A stretch of 64,000 nt of DNA from Arthrobacter sp. zg-Y844. Lineage in GTDB: Bacteria > Actinomycetota > Actinomycetes > Actinomycetales > Micrococcaceae. Location: positions 744,001-808,000 of the forward strand of contig NZ_JANFLS010000002.1 of assembly GCF_024385465.1 (NCBI RefSeq). Reading direction: 5' to 3'. Of the stretch, positions 25,851 to 36,656 are shown piece after piece. The notes beneath the pieces are model-generated. The model searched no databases and was not told the origin of the DNA. It was given only the letters and a program-made list of their open reading frames with translations. The translations under genes were made by a program, and so were the position numbers. Within the stretch, counting starts at the first letter, position 1, and every line of letters starts with the position of its first letter.

Positions 25851-25915
25851 GGCGGCTTTAATAATTTCTGCGAGCTCTGCGAGCAGGAATTTTCGTTGCC
25901 GCCGTTCCGGACCCT
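25838..25915 (-). repeat. Structured intergenic repeat, copy C (reverse)
   Basis: Read on the minus strand it has the same core as copies A and B: GGCGGC, AACGA, middle stem AATTCCTG/CAGAAATT (one imperfect pair), apical CTCGCAGAGCTCG, ATTAAA and GCCGCC (core 25851-25903). The outer stem is AGGGTCCGG (25838-25846) paired with CCGGACCCT (25907-25915), exact over nine. It lies between the DUF4287 gene and the convergent aldo/keto reductase gene. Confidence 0.85.
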
Positions 25916-25943
25916 CCGGACCACCCAAGGTGACGGGAGGAAC

Positions 25944-26921
25944 CTAGAACAAAGCGACCTTCGGTGTCCGCGGGAAGATCCGGTCCAGTTCCTCAAGGTC
26001 CTTCTCGGACGGGACCCAGGAAACGGCGTCGGCATTCTGCTGCACCTGCTCCACCTTGGTGGCACCGGCAATCACGGAGGCCACGGACGGCTGTGCGGCA
26101 AGCCAGGAGAAGGCCACCTGGACTTCGGTAAGGCCGCGCTCGGCAGCGAACCGGCCAAACTCGCCAAGCTGCTCGAAGTCAGCGTTCTCGAGCAGGTTAG
26201 TCCGGGAATGCGTCAGCCGGCTGCCCTCGGGAGCCTTGCCGCTGCTGTACTTGCCCGTGAGCAGGCCGTTGGCCAGCGGGAAGTAGGGCAGCACGCCCAG
26301 TCCGTAGGCTTCGGCGGCCGGAGTGACCTCCAGCTCGGCCCGGCGGTCCAGCAGGTTGTAATGGTTCTGCGAGGAGATAAACGGAGTGAAGCCGCCCATC
26401 CGGGCCACAAACTCCGCTTCGGCAATCTGCCAGCCCGCCCGGTTGGAGTGTCCGATGTACCGGACCTTGCCGCTGGTCACCAGATCATCCAGGGCCGCGA
26501 GGGTCTCCTCGATGGGCGTCAGCGGATCCGGGGTGTGGAACTGGTAGAGGTCAATCCAGTCCGTGTTCAGGCGGCGCAGGGAAGCCTCCGCAGCCTTGAC
26601 GATGTAGCGGCGGGATCCCCGGGCACCGAAGTCTGCGCCGTTGACGCCCTTCATGTCCATGCCGAATTTGGTGGCTACCACCACGTCGTCGCGGCGGTTG
26701 CCCAGCGCCTTGCCCAGCATTTCCTCGCTGAGCCCCGGGGTGCGCCCGTAGGCGTCCGCAACGTCAAACAGCGTAATGCCGGCGTCGACCGCGGCGTTGA
26801 CGACGGCGTCGGTGCCCTCCTGCGATTCGGTGGGCGTCCCCGGACGGCCCAGGTTGTTGCAGCCCAGTCCAACCGTGGAGACGGTCAGGCCGGAATTTCC
26901 GAGTCTGTTGTAAGAAGTCAT
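25944..26921 (-). CDS. Aldo/keto reductase
   Basis: 325 residues of the AKR superfamily, YghZ/AKR-like branch. The N-terminus MTSYNRLGNSGLTVSTVGLG is typical. The catalytic tetrad is Asp and Tyr in FDVADAYGRTPGLSEEMLG (about 50-66), Lys in VVATKFGMD near 80 and His in LYQFHTPDP near 125. The NADPH site has IAGATKVEQVQQN near 290-303. It reduces aldehydes or ketones with NADPH; substrate unknown. The start is ATG 26921; an open frame extends to 27116, through the inverted repeat, and is not used. Repeat C lies 28 bases past its stop. Confidence 0.93.
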   Translation of the reverse strand: MTSYNRLGNSGLTVSTVGLGCNNLGRPGTPTESQEGTDAVVNAAVDAGITLFDVADAYGRTPGLSEEMLGKALGNRRDDVVVATKFGMDMKGVNGADFGARGSRRYIVKAAEASLRRLNTDWIDLYQFHTPDPLTPIEETLAALDDLVTSGKVRYIGHSNRAGWQIAEAEFVARMGGFTPFISSQNHYNLLDRRAELEVTPAAEAYGLGVLPYFPLANGLLTGKYSSGKAPEGSRLTHSRTNLLENADFEQLGEFGRFAAERGLTEVQVAFSWLAAQPSVASVIAGATKVEQVQQNADAVSWVPSEKDLEELDRIFPRTPKVALF

Positions 26922-26995
26922 GCAAGCTACGGTACTCCCGTGTAGTGCTCTCCTTGTGCGTCCCCTGGATCCCTGCGGTTTGCGCAGAATCCCTC

Positions 26996-27043
26996 GGTTT
27001 GTCCGGATTCCTGCTCGGCGCGGCGCGGGAATCCGGACAAACC
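26996..27043. repeat. Strong inverted repeat upstream of the aldo/keto reductase
   Basis: Perfect 16-base arms, 26996-27011 (GGTTTGTCCGGATTCC) and 27028-27043, around a 16-base GC-rich loop. A looser outer pair ATCCCTGC (26979-26986) and GCAGGGAT (27062-27069) surrounds it. It lies between the stop of the 27142 gene and the start of the aldo/keto reductase, so it may terminate the former. It has no U-tract. Confidence 0.75.
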
Positions 27044-27141
27044 ACAGGGAATCGGACAGAAGGCAGGGATTCGGGCTGCCGCTGCGCAGCGGAGGCTTTT
27101 CCCAAACCGGCAGCAAAGTCCCGGACCGGCAGCAGAACGCG

Positions 27142-27456
27142 CTAGCCCAGGAAGGTGTCCAGGCTGTTGTTGGGACCCGGGGCCTTGTCCGTTTCCAGGA
27201 TGTACTGGATGGGAATGGCTCCGGTGGGAAGCAGTCCGGTGTAGACCTGCTCGCTGCGCCGGCGCTCGGCCTCGATGCCCTCTTCCTGGACGGCGGCGGA
27301 GAACGCCTGCACTGCCAGCGGCTCGGTCCCCTGCTGCTCGCTCCAGATAATGTACATGCCGTACAGGTCCGCTACGGGTGTTGTTTCGTCATCCAGATCG
27401 CCCACCGTGCATTCAGCGAGAAAGCGTGGGATGTCCGAGGGCATGTGGTGTTCCAT
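27142..27456 (-). CDS. Small protein resembling a phage-primase C-terminal winged helix
   Basis: 104 residues. FLAECTVGDLDDETTPVADLY, then GMYIIWSEQQGTEPLAVQAF and SAAVQEEGIEAERRRSEQVY resemble the C-terminal winged-helix domain of P4/D5-type phage primases (pattern F-x-x-E-C...LYxxYxxW...P-L-x-x-x-x-F...L-x-x-x-G). It has no primase or helicase domain. I chose ATG 27456; MPSDIP at 27441 is the other option. It lies between the NmrA-like gene (50 bases upstream) and the strong dyad. It could be a regulatory orphan or a degraded mobile-element gene. Function not known. Confidence 0.6.
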   Translation of the reverse strand: MEHHMPSDIPRFLAECTVGDLDDETTPVADLYGMYIIWSEQQGTEPLAVQAFSAAVQEEGIEAERRRSEQVYTGLLPTGAIPIQYILETDKAPGPNNSLDTFLG

Positions 27457-27506
27457 ACATTCGAGCCTATCCCCTGAAGGCCCCGCCGGGCACTCCCCTG
27501 CGGAGA

Positions 27507-28364
27507 TCAACTACTGGTTTGCTGCAGGTAATCCTCGAGCCCCAGCGGGGCAATACCGGTGAGCTGTTCGATGTCCGGGGTGGCCGGTGCCAGCTGGCCC
27601 TCGGCAATGGCCCGGTAGCTGCTGGTCCACGCCTCGGCCTGCCATCGGGCGGCGCCCGCCTTCATTCGGGAAGCCATGGCCTCGTCCTCGGTTTCCGCCT
27701 GGTAGCTCACGGGTCTTCCGGTGACCCGGGCCAGGATGCCGGCAACATCCTCCATGGTCAGCTCATCAGGACCGGTCAGGGTGTAGGTGCGGTTCCGGTG
27801 CTGCTCCGGCGACAGCAGGATCTTCACGGCGGTGCGGGCAATGTCCCTCCGCGCCACCGGGGCGAAACGCCCCTCTCCCGCCGGGCCGCGGATGACGCCG
27901 TCGGGCTGGACAAAGGTGGGAAGTACGTCCTGGTAGAGGCAGTCGCGCAGGAACGAGTGCTCCAGGCCCTGCCGGGACGCGATGTACTCCTCGGTGGCTG
28001 CGTGGTCTCGGGCCAGCGTGAAGACGGCGTCGGGCGCCGCACCCATGAAGGACGTGTAGACGATGTGCTCCACACCGGCGTCGACGGCCGCGTCCACAAA
28101 GTTGCAGTGGTCCTCCACCCGGTGCGGGCTCTCAGCGGCTGACACCATAAACAGGGTCTGCACCCCGCGCAGGGCACTGACCGCCTGCGGCCTATCCAGG
28201 TAGGAGGCCGCGAAGACGGGGGTATCCGGCAGCTCGGGCAGGCGGGCGGTGCGCCGCGCGAGCAGCCGCTGCCGGACCCCGGCCTCTGCGAGCAATCGGG
28301 CAACCGCGCCGCCCAAGGCACCGGTGGCTCCCGTAACGGCAAGGGCAGGAACATTATCCGCCAT
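27507..28364 (-). CDS. NmrA-like NAD(P)H-binding protein (QorB-type)
   Basis: 285 residues of the atypical SDR group. The cofactor loop is VTGATGALGGAVARLLAEAG at the N-terminus, followed by a basic RLLARR near 36 that favours NADP(H). VYTSFMGA near 105, DYxxxK-type residues replaced by DHAATEEYI near 123, and FLRDCLYQDVLP near 140 match NAD(P)H:quinone oxidoreductase 2 (QorB) and NmrA relatives. It may be a redox sensor or quinone reductase. Start ATG 28364. It is 47 bases from the dxs stop; both are transcribed leftward. Confidence 0.85.
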   Translation of the reverse strand: MADNVPALAVTGATGALGGAVARLLAEAGVRQRLLARRTARLPELPDTPVFAASYLDRPQAVSALRGVQTLFMVSAAESPHRVEDHCNFVDAAVDAGVEHIVYTSFMGAAPDAVFTLARDHAATEEYIASRQGLEHSFLRDCLYQDVLPTFVQPDGVIRGPAGEGRFAPVARRDIARTAVKILLSPEQHRNRTYTLTGPDELTMEDVAGILARVTGRPVSYQAETEDEAMASRMKAGAARWQAEAWTSSYRAIAEGQLAPATPDIEQLTGIAPLGLEDYLQQTSS

Positions 28365-28411
28365 GGCTTACACCCCTTCAGAGTGGTCCGGCCTCGCCGG
28401 ACCCTGCGCGG

Positions 28412-30385
28412 CTACTGGATCTTCGGTACCTGCCCCGTCGGCATTTCGGAGCCCGGCAGCGGCCGGGCAAACGGCACCTTCGTGCCGAGGACCTGGGCGA
28501 CGACGTCGTTGGCGATCTGCCGGGCGGTCAGCCCCACGCGCTCCAGCACCTCGCTGCGGCTGCCGTGGTCGAGGAACTCGGCCGGCAGTCCAACCTCGTT
28601 CAACGCGGTATCCACGCCAGCGGCCCGCATTTCCTGCCGGATCCGCGAGCCCACGCCGCCGGCCCGGACGCCGTCTTCGATCACGATGACAATCCGGTGG
28701 TCGGCGGCAATGCGGATGATGGACTGCGGCACGGGCAGCACCCAGCGCGGATCCACGACGGTGGAACTGATGCCCTGCGCGCCGAGCCTGTCGGCGACGT
28801 CGAGGGCCATGCCCGCCATGGCACCCACGCTGACGATCAAAACGTCGTTGGAGCTGTCCTCGGTGGGGCGCCGGGCCAGGATGTCCACGCCGTCGGCGGT
28901 CCGTTCCACGGCGTCGATGTCGCTTCCCACGGTGCCCTTGGAGAATCGGACTACGCTAGGGGCGTCGGAGATGGCCACGGCTTCGCGCAGCTCCTCCTTC
29001 AGCCGGGTGGCATCGCGCGGCGCGGCCAGGTGCAGCCCGGGGACGATCTGCAGCATGGACATGTCCCACATGCCGTGGTGGCTGGCCCCGTCCGGACCGG
29101 TAACGCCGGCCCGGTCCAGGACGATGGTCACGCCGGCCTTGTGCAGGGCGACGTCCATCAGCAACTGGTCGAAGGCACGGTTCAGGAAGGTGGCGTACAG
29201 CGCCACCACCGGGTGCAGACCGCCGAAGGCCATGCCGGCGGCAGACGTGAGGGCGTGCTGCTCGGCGATGCCGACGTCGAACACCCGGTCCGGATGCCGC
29301 TCGGCAAAACGGTGCAGGCCCACCGGGATGAGCATGGCACCGGTGATCCCCACGATGTCCGCGCGTTCGTCGGCGATTTCGGCGATCTCGGTGGCGAATA
29401 CGGACGTCCAGGATTCCTTGCCGCCCGGTTCCACGGGGGCGCCTGTTTCCGGGTCGATGATCCCGACGGCGTGGAACTGGTCCGCTTCGTGGGCGCGCGC
29501 CGGAGCGTAGCCGCGTCCCTTCTCGGTCATGGCGTGCACAATGACCGGGCCGGCGTAGTTCTTCGCTTTGTGGAGGGCGCGTTCGACGGCGTCGAGGTCG
29601 TGGCCGTCGATCGGTCCCACGTATTTCATGCCCAGGTCCTCGAAGAGGCCCTGCGGGGACCACCAGTCCTTGATCCCCTTCTTCGCGGCGTGCAGGCTGC
29701 GGTAGGCGAAACGGCCCGCAGGACCGCCCTGCTGCAGGCGCTTCCGCCACCAGTCCAGGGTGTTCTCGTAGGCGTGGTGGGTGCGGACGGCGTCGATGGT
29801 CGGACGCAGGGACGCCAGGTAGTCGGCAAGGCCGCCGATGGTCGGGGCGTAGGAGCGGCCGTTGTCGTTGACCACAATCACCACGCGGCGGCGCTGGTCC
29901 GCGGCAATGTTGTTGAGGGCTTCCCAGGCCATGCCGCCGGTCAGGGCGCCGTCGCCCACCATGACCACGGTGTAGCGGTCGCCTTCGCCGCTGAGCTGCC
30001 GGGCACGGGAGATGCCGTCCGCCCAGGACAGGGAGGATGAGGCGTGGGAGCTTTCCACGATGTCGTGGACCGATTCGGCCCGCGACGGATAGCCGGACAT
30101 GCCGCCCTGCTGGCGCAGCGTAGCGAAGTCCTGGCGTCCGGTGAGGATCTTGTGCACGTAAGACTGGTGCCCGGTGTCAAAGACAATGCTGTCCCGCGGC
30201 GAATCGAAGACCCGGTGGATGCCCATGGTCAGTTCCACCACGCCCAGGTTCGGCCCGAGGTGCCCGCCGGTCTGCGCGACGTTAGTGATCAGGAATGAAC
30301 GGATCTCCTCAGCAAGCCGCTTCAGCTGTGTCAGCGAAAGCCTGCTGAGGTCCCGAGGATCCCGGATTGTTTCCAGAAGTCCCAA
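28412..30385 (-). CDS. dxs: 1-Deoxy-D-xylulose-5-phosphate synthase
   Basis: 657 residues, full length. First step of the MEP isoprenoid pathway: pyruvate + glyceraldehyde-3-phosphate to DXP, with thiamine diphosphate. The N-terminal TPP domain has [18 protein letters not shown] near 150 and the [13 protein letters not shown] block near 80. The middle domain has [15 protein letters not shown] near 385 and the transketolase C-terminal domain begins near 530. The start is TTG 30385 (L-G-L-L-E-T-I), because AGGGAGG lies eight bases upstream; ATG at 30424 would begin before the ribosome-binding site. Downstream is the NmrA-like gene. It shares an intergenic region with acnA, which is also on the minus strand. 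Confidence 0.95.
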   Translation of the reverse strand: MGLLETIRDPRDLSRLSLTQLKRLAEEIRSFLITNVAQTGGHLGPNLGVVELTMGIHRVFDSPRDSIVFDTGHQSYVHKILTGRQDFATLRQQGGMSGYPSRAESVHDIVESSHASSSLSWADGISRARQLSGEGDRYTVVMVGDGALTGGMAWEALNNIAADQRRRVVIVVNDNGRSYAPTIGGLADYLASLRPTIDAVRTHHAYENTLDWWRKRLQQGGPAGRFAYRSLHAAKKGIKDWWSPQGLFEDLGMKYVGPIDGHDLDAVERALHKAKNYAGPVIVHAMTEKGRGYAPARAHEADQFHAVGIIDPETGAPVEPGGKESWTSVFATEIAEIADERADIVGITGAMLIPVGLHRFAERHPDRVFDVGIAEQHALTSAAGMAFGGLHPVVALYATFLNRAFDQLLMDVALHKAGVTIVLDRAGVTGPDGASHHGMWDMSMLQIVPGLHLAAPRDATRLKEELREAVAISDAPSVVRFSKGTVGSDIDAVERTADGVDILARRPTEDSSNDVLIVSVGAMAGMALDVADRLGAQGISSTVVDPRWVLPVPQSIIRIAADHRIVIVIEDGVRAGGVGSRIRQEMRAAGVDTALNEVGLPAEFLDHGSRSEVLERVGLTARQIANDVVAQVLGTKVPFARPLPGSEMPTGQVPKIQ

Positions 30386-30483
30386 CAGGGGTGCCTCCCT
30401 TGAGTCGTATCGGCGGCACTGCACACCGTCGCAATGGATTAACTCTAACGCGCGGCGTGCGCTCCGCGGTTCCTACCCAACGC

Positions 30484-30542
30484 TTCAGGGCCCCGTTTCC
30501 CTCCACCGCCCTTTGGACGGATCGGGGAAACGGGGCCCTGAA
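30484..30542. terminator. Hairpin terminator of acnA
   Basis: Perfect 18-base arms, 30484-30501 (TTCAGGGCCCCGTTTCCC) and 30525-30542, with a 23-base loop, 17 bases past the acnA stop and about 100 bases before the dxs start. There is no U-run after it in the acnA direction. Confidence 0.8.
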
Positions 30543-30558
30543 CGTGGTGCGTTTACTG

Positions 30559-33384
<2,826 letters not shown>

Positions 33385-33440
33385 AACAGGACTCCTCTCG
33401 CCACCTTGTTATCTTTGTCCAGGTCACAACTGCCCGCCAG

Positions 33441-33454
33441 TTAGGTTTCCCTAA
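33441..33454. promoter_or_regulatory. Short dyad upstream of acnA
   Basis: TTAGG-TTTC-CCTAA, five-base arms, 57 bases before the acnA start. It has the half-sites of a DtxR/IdeR iron box, but the spacing (four bases) is shorter than the nine in the 19-base consensus. Candidate site only. Confidence 0.3.
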
Positions 33455-33675
33455 AAAGTCGGGCAAGGGGGGCGGCATGGAAACCGGTGGTTCATTTCCT
33501 GCCGACACAGGCCCCCTGCCTGGGCAACGATTCCTCCGAAAACAGAAATTTCCGGAGAACTCCCCCATAAAGGCGCAGTACTGGACAACTGCTTCCCATC
33601 CTAGCCTTTACAGGGGCGCCCCGAGGAGATATGGGCCACGACGCGTCGTGACCGGCGTCGCCGGCGACGGTCCCG

Positions 33676-34965
33676 CTAGCGCTTGCGCAGGACGGCGAAG
33701 GACTCCATGTGGTGGGTATGCGGGTACAGGTCGAAGACCCGCAGGCTGTCCATTTCCCAGCCGGCGGCACGGAAATAGCCCAGGTCCCTGGAGAACGACG
33801 CCGGGTCGCAGGACACGTAGCCGACCACGCGGGGCGCGGCGGCGTCGATCTGCTGCACCACCGCTTTCCCGGCCCCGACACGGGGCGGGTCCAGGAGCAC
33901 GACGTCGAGGTCCCCGGCTTCGCGGAGCATCTTGTCCACCCGGCCCTGGCTGATCTGCACCTGGGGCGCGGCGAAGAGGTTCTTCCGGGCGTCACGGCTG
34001 GCGCCCGGGGATCCTTCCACCGAGAGCACCCGGCCGGATTCCCCGGCGGCCGCGGCCAGCGGAGCCGTGAACAGCCCGGCACCTGCGTAGAGGTCCGCCA
34101 CGGATTCCCCGGACTGCACCTGGAGCCCTTCGAGGACTGCCGAGGCCAGCGTCTGCGGTGCGGAGCGGTGGATCTGCCAGAAGCCGGCACCGGTGACCCG
34201 GTAGTCGTGGTCCAGCACCGTTTCCTGCACCCAGGTCCGTCCCTTCAGCCGGGTGAGCTCGTGGCTCTCCGGGTCCCAGGCGGCCACGGACACGCCGTCG
34301 GGCAGGTTGCCGGCAATCCGCGCGGGAATCCGCGGGTGGGTTCCCGCCGCCGGGATCAGAAGGACCAGGGGCTGTCCGCCGGCAGCCGGAGCGGCTACCT
34401 CCACACGCTCGATTCCCGTGAAATCCGTCTCCCACAGGCGCAGGGCGTTGATCGCCCCGGAGGCCAGCGGCATTTCTTCGACGGGAATGAGTTCATCCGA
34501 GCGGTGGGCGTGCATGGCCAGCCGGCCGCTGGGCGCCACCGAGAAACTGACCCGGGTACGCCAGCCCAGCCCGTCGGCGCTTTCCTCGAGTGCGGGTTCA
34601 ACCTCCGGGACCAGATCGGTCCCGCCGAGCCGGCGCAGCTGCTCGGCGAAGACCTCCGCCTTCAGCCGGCGCTGGACGGGCAGGTCAATGTGTCCGAACT
34701 CCGCGCCGCCCACGGGCAGCTTTCCCCGTGCCGCGGCGCGCAGGGCGTCTGCGTCCTTCCAGAAATGCTCCCGGCGGCCCTCTGCCGCCTCGAGGACCTC
34801 GACGACGTCGGCCCGCCAGAACTTGGCGTCCTCGCCGGATTCGGTGAGCCGGACCCGGACCCGCTCCCCCGGCAGGGCATGCCGGACAAAGACGACGCGC
34901 CCTTCATGCCGGGCAACGAAGTGGCCGCCGTGGGCCGGGGCGCCGATGGTGAGTTCAATAGACAT
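33676..34965 (-). CDS. TRAM-domain RNA (uracil-C5-)-methyltransferase family protein
   Basis: 429 residues of the RumA/TrmA group, which methylates C5 of uridines in rRNA or tRNA with SAM. A TRAM domain lies at 1-60 (IELTIGAPAHGGHFVARHEG). The SAM domain has VADLYAGAGLFTAPLA near 280, DPPRVGAGK near 355 and the nucleophile Cys in YVSCDPASFSRDL near 385. Notably, the [4Fe-4S] cysteines of RumA (usual CGGCxxQHI) are replaced by VGGAEFGHI near 92, so the cluster is absent. The start is ATG 34965. Which base it modifies cannot be told. Confidence 0.9.
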   Translation of the reverse strand: MSIELTIGAPAHGGHFVARHEGRVVFVRHALPGERVRVRLTESGEDAKFWRADVVEVLEAAEGRREHFWKDADALRAAARGKLPVGGAEFGHIDLPVQRRLKAEVFAEQLRRLGGTDLVPEVEPALEESADGLGWRTRVSFSVAPSGRLAMHAHRSDELIPVEEMPLASGAINALRLWETDFTGIERVEVAAPAAGGQPLVLLIPAAGTHPRIPARIAGNLPDGVSVAAWDPESHELTRLKGRTWVQETVLDHDYRVTGAGFWQIHRSAPQTLASAVLEGLQVQSGESVADLYAGAGLFTAPLAAAAGESGRVLSVEGSPGASRDARKNLFAAPQVQISQGRVDKMLREAGDLDVVLLDPPRVGAGKAVVQQIDAAAPRVVGYVSCDPASFSRDLGYFRAAGWEMDSLRVFDLYPHTHHMESFAVLRKR

Positions 34966-35151
34966 GGGGTGGTTGTACTTCCTTCATGGAACCTAAAACT
35001 CCATCTCACCACGGGAGCCGAGCCCGGTGCTATTTGGGGCGCCGTCGGGACTAAGCTGGCGTTGATTGTTTTTAATGCGCGGACGGCTGCGCGGCCGCTT
35101 CCTGCGGCGGGCAGTCCGCGACAGGACCAAACCGAAACCGAGGTAGGGCAG

Positions 35152-35826
35152 TTGGCCCATTACGTGATCATGGGGTGCGGGCGCGTAGGCGTCAGCCTCG
35201 CCCACACCCTGGACAATGCCGGCCATTCGGTCGCCATCATCGACCAGGACGAGCGGGCGTTCCGCCGGCTGCGGCAGACCTTCACCGGACGCAAGGTGAC
35301 CGGCGTCGGCTTTGACCGCGAGACGCTGAAGGCAGCGGGCATCGAAGAGGCCTATGCCTTTGCAGCCGTTTCCAGCGGCGACAACTCAAACATCCTGGCC
35401 ACCCGCGTGGCGCGTGAGACCTTCCACGTAGGGCACGTCGTCGCGCGCATCTATGATCCGGGACGCGCGGAAATCTACCAGCGGCTCGGCATCCCCACGG
35501 TTGCGGCCGTTCGGTGGAGCGCGGACCAGGTCCTGCGCAGGATCCTGCCCGAGCAGAGCATCAACGGCGACTTCAGGGAGTCCTCCGGCCGGCTGATCCT
35601 GGGTGAGCTGTCCCTGCACGAGGGCTGGCTGGGCCGGTCGCTGTCCAGCATCGAGACGGCCGCGGGGGTGCGCATTGCCTATGTCACCCGGTTCGGGGAA
35701 GGGACCCTGCCGCGCCAGGACAGCAGCTACCAGGAGGGTGATGTCCTGCACGCGATGATGTCCGTTGACCGGACCGCGGAAATCAGCAAGATCCTGTCCA
35801 AGGAACCAGCCAAGGAGTCCCTGTGA
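35152..35826 (+). CDS. trkA: TrkA family potassium uptake regulatory protein (first of pair)
   Basis: 224 residues. An RCK_N Rossmann domain with VIMGCGRVGVSLAHTL binds NAD(H), with IIDQDERAF after the second strand. VTGVGFDRETLKAAGI and the acid ADQVLRRIL follow, and a C-terminal TrkA_C domain lies at about 140-215. Such proteins gate a TrkH/Ktr-type K+ channel. The start is TTG 35152 (M-A-H-Y-V-I-M-G), as in related genes, with GAGGTAGGG before it. It overlaps the next TrkA by four bases (GTGA). This equals the actinobacterial CeoB-CeoC arrangement. Confidence 0.93.
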   Translation: MAHYVIMGCGRVGVSLAHTLDNAGHSVAIIDQDERAFRRLRQTFTGRKVTGVGFDRETLKAAGIEEAYAFAAVSSGDNSNILATRVARETFHVGHVVARIYDPGRAEIYQRLGIPTVAAVRWSADQVLRRILPEQSINGDFRESSGRLILGELSLHEGWLGRSLSSIETAAGVRIAYVTRFGEGTLPRQDSSYQEGDVLHAMMSVDRTAEISKILSKEPAKESL

Positions 35827-36656
35827 AAGTTGTTATTGCCGGCGCCGGCAGCGTGGGCTCGTCCATCGCCAAGGAGCTGCTCTCCCATGGCCATGATGTC
35901 CTGCTGATTGACGAGAAGCCCGAGTGCGTGGGCCGCAGCGGCCTGCGCGGAGCGCGGTGGCTGATCGGCGATGCCTGCGAGTTGACCACGTTGAAGGATG
36001 CACAGCTGGAGGAAGCCGACGTCGTCGTGTCCGCCACCGGCGATGACAAAGTCAACCTGGTGGTCTCGCTGCTGGCCAAGAGCGAATTCGGCGTTGCGCG
36101 GACCGTGGGCCGCGTAAACAACCCGAAGAATGACTGGATGTTCGATGATTCCTGGGGAGTGGACGTGGCGGTGAACACGCCCCGCCTCATGACAGCCCTG
36201 GTCGAAGAAGCCGTGGAGATCGGCGACCTGGTCCGCCTGCTGAGCCTGCAGACCGGGGTGTCCTCAATGGTGGAGTTCACCGTTCCCGCCGATTCGCACC
36301 TCACGGGCCGGACCCTGGGATCCATCGACTGGCCGCTGGATGCCACCGTGGTTGCGATCCTGCGCGACGACGCGCCCATCACGCCGAGCAACGACGACGT
36401 CGTGGAGCCGGGAGACGAGCTCTTCTTCATCACCACGATTGCGGCCGAAGACGAACTGCGCGCAGTCCTGTCCCCGGCCGCGGCCGCGGCGGCCGCACAA
36501 GTCCGTCAGGAATCCCTGGACGCCGAGTCGGGCGCTGCGGGGTTCCCCGCGGCGGCGGAGTCCCCCGCAGCCGAACCGGACCCGCTCGCGGATTCAGGGG
36601 CCACGACGGCGGAGGGCCGGGAGACCACCCATGCCAGCCAGAGTCCCAGCGCATAA
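35823..36656 (+). CDS. trkA: TrkA family potassium uptake regulatory protein (second of pair)
   Basis: 277 residues from GTG 35823. The RCK_N domain has VVIAGAGSVGSSIAKELLSHGHDV and LLIDEKPE; the TrkA_C domain is at about 140-215 (VEFTVPADSHLTGRTLG). After residue 222 an Ala-rich run and a Pro/Ser/Glu-rich tail of about 55 residues follow; normal family members end near 220. The last 151 bases lie antisense to the 3' end of the DUF3159 gene. The tail may be real or the result of a lost stop codon. No TrkH channel gene is near. Confidence 0.9.
   Translation: MKVVIAGAGSVGSSIAKELLSHGHDVLLIDEKPECVGRSGLRGARWLIGDACELTTLKDAQLEEADVVVSATGDDKVNLVVSLLAKSEFGVARTVGRVNNPKNDWMFDDSWGVDVAVNTPRLMTALVEEAVEIGDLVRLLSLQTGVSSMVEFTVPADSHLTGRTLGSIDWPLDATVVAILRDDAPITPSNDDVVEPGDELFFITTIAAEDELRAVLSPAAAAAAAQVRQESLDAESGAAGFPAAAESPAAEPDPLADSGATTAEGRETTHASQSPSA

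Noticed and set aside
25415-26071. Long minus-strand frame encoding Pro-rich 15-residue repeats
   Set aside because: It is a by-product of the 45-base tandem array (a multiple of three). It runs antisense through DUF4287 and out of frame over the aldo/keto reductase 3' end.
33441-33454. Iron box before acnA
   Set aside because: Half-sites match but the spacing is four instead of nine bases; kept only as a low-confidence dyad.
33387-33675. Small coding frames between acnA and the methyltransferase
   Set aside because: No ribosome-binding site or family similarity; the 290-base gap reads as promoter and 3' region only.
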